Shown here: positions 32,212-33,485 of the stretch, one piece after another
Layout of the letters: each line of letters begins with the position of its first letter
Position numbering within the stretch: the first letter of the stretch is position 1
Program-made: the position numbers and the translations under genes
Notes under the pieces: model-generated
Databases searched by the model: none
Seen by the model: only the letters and a program-made list of their open reading frames with translations
What the model was told of the DNA's origin: nothing
From: Ignavibacteriaceae bacterium
GTDB lineage: Bacteria; Bacteroidota; Ignavibacteria; Ignavibacteriales; Ignavibacteriaceae
Length of the DNA stretch: 33,485 nt
Reading direction: 5' to 3'
Assembly (NCBI GenBank): GCA_014860115.1
Contig: JACZKK010000139.1
Coordinates: 1-33,485, forward strand

Positions 32212-33485
32212 TTAATTTGATAAAATAAACATTGCATTTGCAGGTCTCATTTCATCATATATTCTTTTCAATTCCTCATAAGCAAAACGATTCCCACGCT
32301 GTGCTGCCATCTTGAAATAATTTACTGCTTCAGATTTAGATTGAGATGTACCAATTCCTTGTTCATTACATATTCCCACGGTAACCATTGCAAAAAGTGA
32401 ACCTTGATCTGCAGCTTTTTTTAGTTTCTTAAAATCTTCAGATTTTTTGTATCCTCCGAATTCATCCAGAAGTCTTGATGCTGTTAACCTGATTTCAGCT
32501 TCTTTACTTCCTAATTGCGATGCGGTATTCCAAATGCCTAAACCTGTTTCGGCATTATATCTGCCCAATCTGTTAGAGTAGTAATTCAGTCCTGATTCAA
32601 CCATCGCAGGCAGGTAAAAAGCATCTGCAGATTGATCGAGTAAATTCAAAGCATCTGAAATTGCAATTCGTCTGTCAAAACCAATTGCTGTTAGACCATA
32701 CCATAGATATTGTGCAACGATATTTCCGTTTTCACTTTCACTCCGTACAATTTCCTGGAAATCCGTTTGCTGTGATAACTGCCATAACAAATAAGTCCCT
32801 GATGGTGAATCATTTCTTAATGCGCGATAATAATAGACTCCGGCATCAACTAAATTTCTATTATAGTAAATACCTTGTTCATACATTTTACCAAGAATTG
32901 CCTGAGCTTCCGGACTTCCATTATCAGCAAGCGAATTCAGCATTTCAATATTGCGGGGGTTTGCGAGCTCATTCAAATTTTTTGGCTTATCAGCCAGCAG
33001 AATTTTTGTAAGACTGTCTGTACCAATTACATCTATGTTATCAATCAGCATACTATCAGTAATAGTAATTGCAGAGTCTGTGATTGTCTCAAAATCAATA
33101 AATACCAAACCGAGTGAAGAAGTAAGATTTTCGGATGCATCAGGAATCGGATTTTTATCTTCAGGTTTGCCTGAATAATTCAGAAGAGAATCCACAACAT
33201 TTTGTGAGACTCTGGGTTCAAGTTTTGCAACAATATCTTTTGCGGGATCATAGTCATTGTCGGCTGCCTTTTTAATCCAATAATAAGCTAAGTTATAATC
33301 ACGCTTGACTGTAAGATTATCTGTATATAAAATTCCAACGACATATTGTGATTGAATCATCCCATCAATTGCGGCACTTTGAAACAATATGAATGCATTG
33401 AAGGGGTCCCACTGAACCCCAATTCCGTTAATCAATAAAATTGCATAATTATATTTTGCGGAAGTAAGATTTTGGTCTGCTGCTT
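32212..33485 (-). CDS. Sel1-repeat protein, N-terminus beyond the window
   Basis: The frame stays open to the right edge. A TTG at 33435 could be read as a start, but the upstream codons read on as AADQNLTSAKYNYAILLING, a normal Sel1 repeat unit (A...A.YNLA...NG.GV..D...A), so the true start lies outside the window. At least four Sel1-like helix pairs are visible: at the right end, then NYAIL...WDPFNAFILFQSAAIDG, in the middle LADNGSPEAQAILGKMYEQG, and near the end KKAADQGSLFAMVTVGICNE with YFKMAAQRGNRFAYEEL. An acidic Ser/Thr/Asp-rich linker lies between the first and second groups. Sel1 proteins are scaffolds for other proteins. Membership in a signalling or envelope complex cannot be told from the visible part. 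Confidence 0.8.
   Translation of the reverse strand, partial: AADQNLTSAKYNYAILLINGIGVQWDPFNAFILFQSAAIDGMIQSQYVVGILYTDNLTVKRDYNLAYYWIKKAADNDYDPAKDIVAKLEPRVSQNVVDSLLNYSGKPEDKNPIPDASENLTSSLGLVFIDFETITDSAITITDSMLIDNIDVIGTDSLTKILLADKPKNLNELANPRNIEMLNSLADNGSPEAQAILGKMYEQGIYYNRNLVDAGVYYYRALRNDSPSGTYLLWQLSQQTDFQEIVRSESENGNIVAQYLWYGLTAIGFDRRIAISDALNLLDQSADAFYLPAMVESGLNYYSNRLGRYNAETGLGIWNTASQLGSKEAEIRLTASRLLDEFGGYKKSEDFKKLKKAADQGSLFAMVTVGICNEQGIGTSQSKSEAVNYFKMAAQRGNRFAYEELKRIYDEMRPANAMFILSN

Noticed and set aside
33433-33435. TTG as the true start of the Sel1-repeat gene
   Set aside because: The codons upstream continue as a normal Sel1 repeat unit to the window edge, so the gene is only partial here.

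Overview
The window is AT-rich bacterial chromosome. It most likely comes from an Ignavibacteria-type member of the Bacteroidota/Chlorobiota/Ignavibacteriota group. The best marker is a secreted YCF48-repeat protein with a type IX secretion (T9SS) C-terminal sorting domain (NYPNPFNPST ... SGIYFYQL ... KKMILLK) of the form common in that group. Many genes lack a clear Shine-Dalgarno sequence, TTG starts recur, and several families of short inverted repeats are scattered between genes, which fits the same group. No tRNA, rRNA, CRISPR array, integrase or complete insertion sequence is visible. Assignments are by motif reading alone; no database search was run.

Left part (1-5000, mostly minus strand): the start of a secreted M28-type aminopeptidase runs off the left edge, preceded by a secreted PD40/TolB-like beta-propeller. 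Next comes a tightly packed iron cluster, transcribed feoA-feoB-fur-like-MBL hydrolase, with 4-base overlaps at two junctions. The intergenic region between feoA and a divergent soluble PAS-GAF histidine kinase (5001-6647) holds two palindromes that are candidate operators.

7003-10265 holds the most unusual locus. A 177-aa protein of an unnamed family is followed after 5 bases by a 907-aa protein. The larger protein keeps the whole SNF2 helicase layout, but nearly every catalytic motif is altered, and its tail looks like a catalytically dead Mrr-type nuclease domain. Both frames are intact, so this looks like a maintained pseudo-ATPase system rather than a decaying gene.

10316-15100 (minus strand): a C69 dipeptidase and the large T9SS-exported YCF48 protein. 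They are separated by a 280-base cluster of nested hairpins. A 51-base nested palindromic element sits in frame inside the T9SS sorting domain. Upstream of that gene are four short hairpins spaced about 50 bases apart, like a REP array.

15101-26136 (plus strand): asnS, then nuoJ-nuoK-nuoL-nuoM, an NhaD/ArsB-like Na+/H+ antiporter, a small unknown gene and nuoN, all packed almost without gaps. The NAD(P)HX repair enzyme (NnrD/NnrE fusion) and a VanZ-like protein follow. This is the proton-pumping membrane half of complex I without nuoA-I, with a separate antiporter gene built into it.

26268-29944 (plus strand): a TonB-like energy transducer with a strong terminator, a SanA/YdcF-like (DUF218) membrane protein, nusB, and a UMF1/Atg22-like MFS transporter. 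29955-33485 (minus strand): a CDF metal exporter with a C-terminal cysteine cluster, a YbdL-type methionine aminotransferase, and a Sel1-repeat protein whose start lies beyond the right edge.
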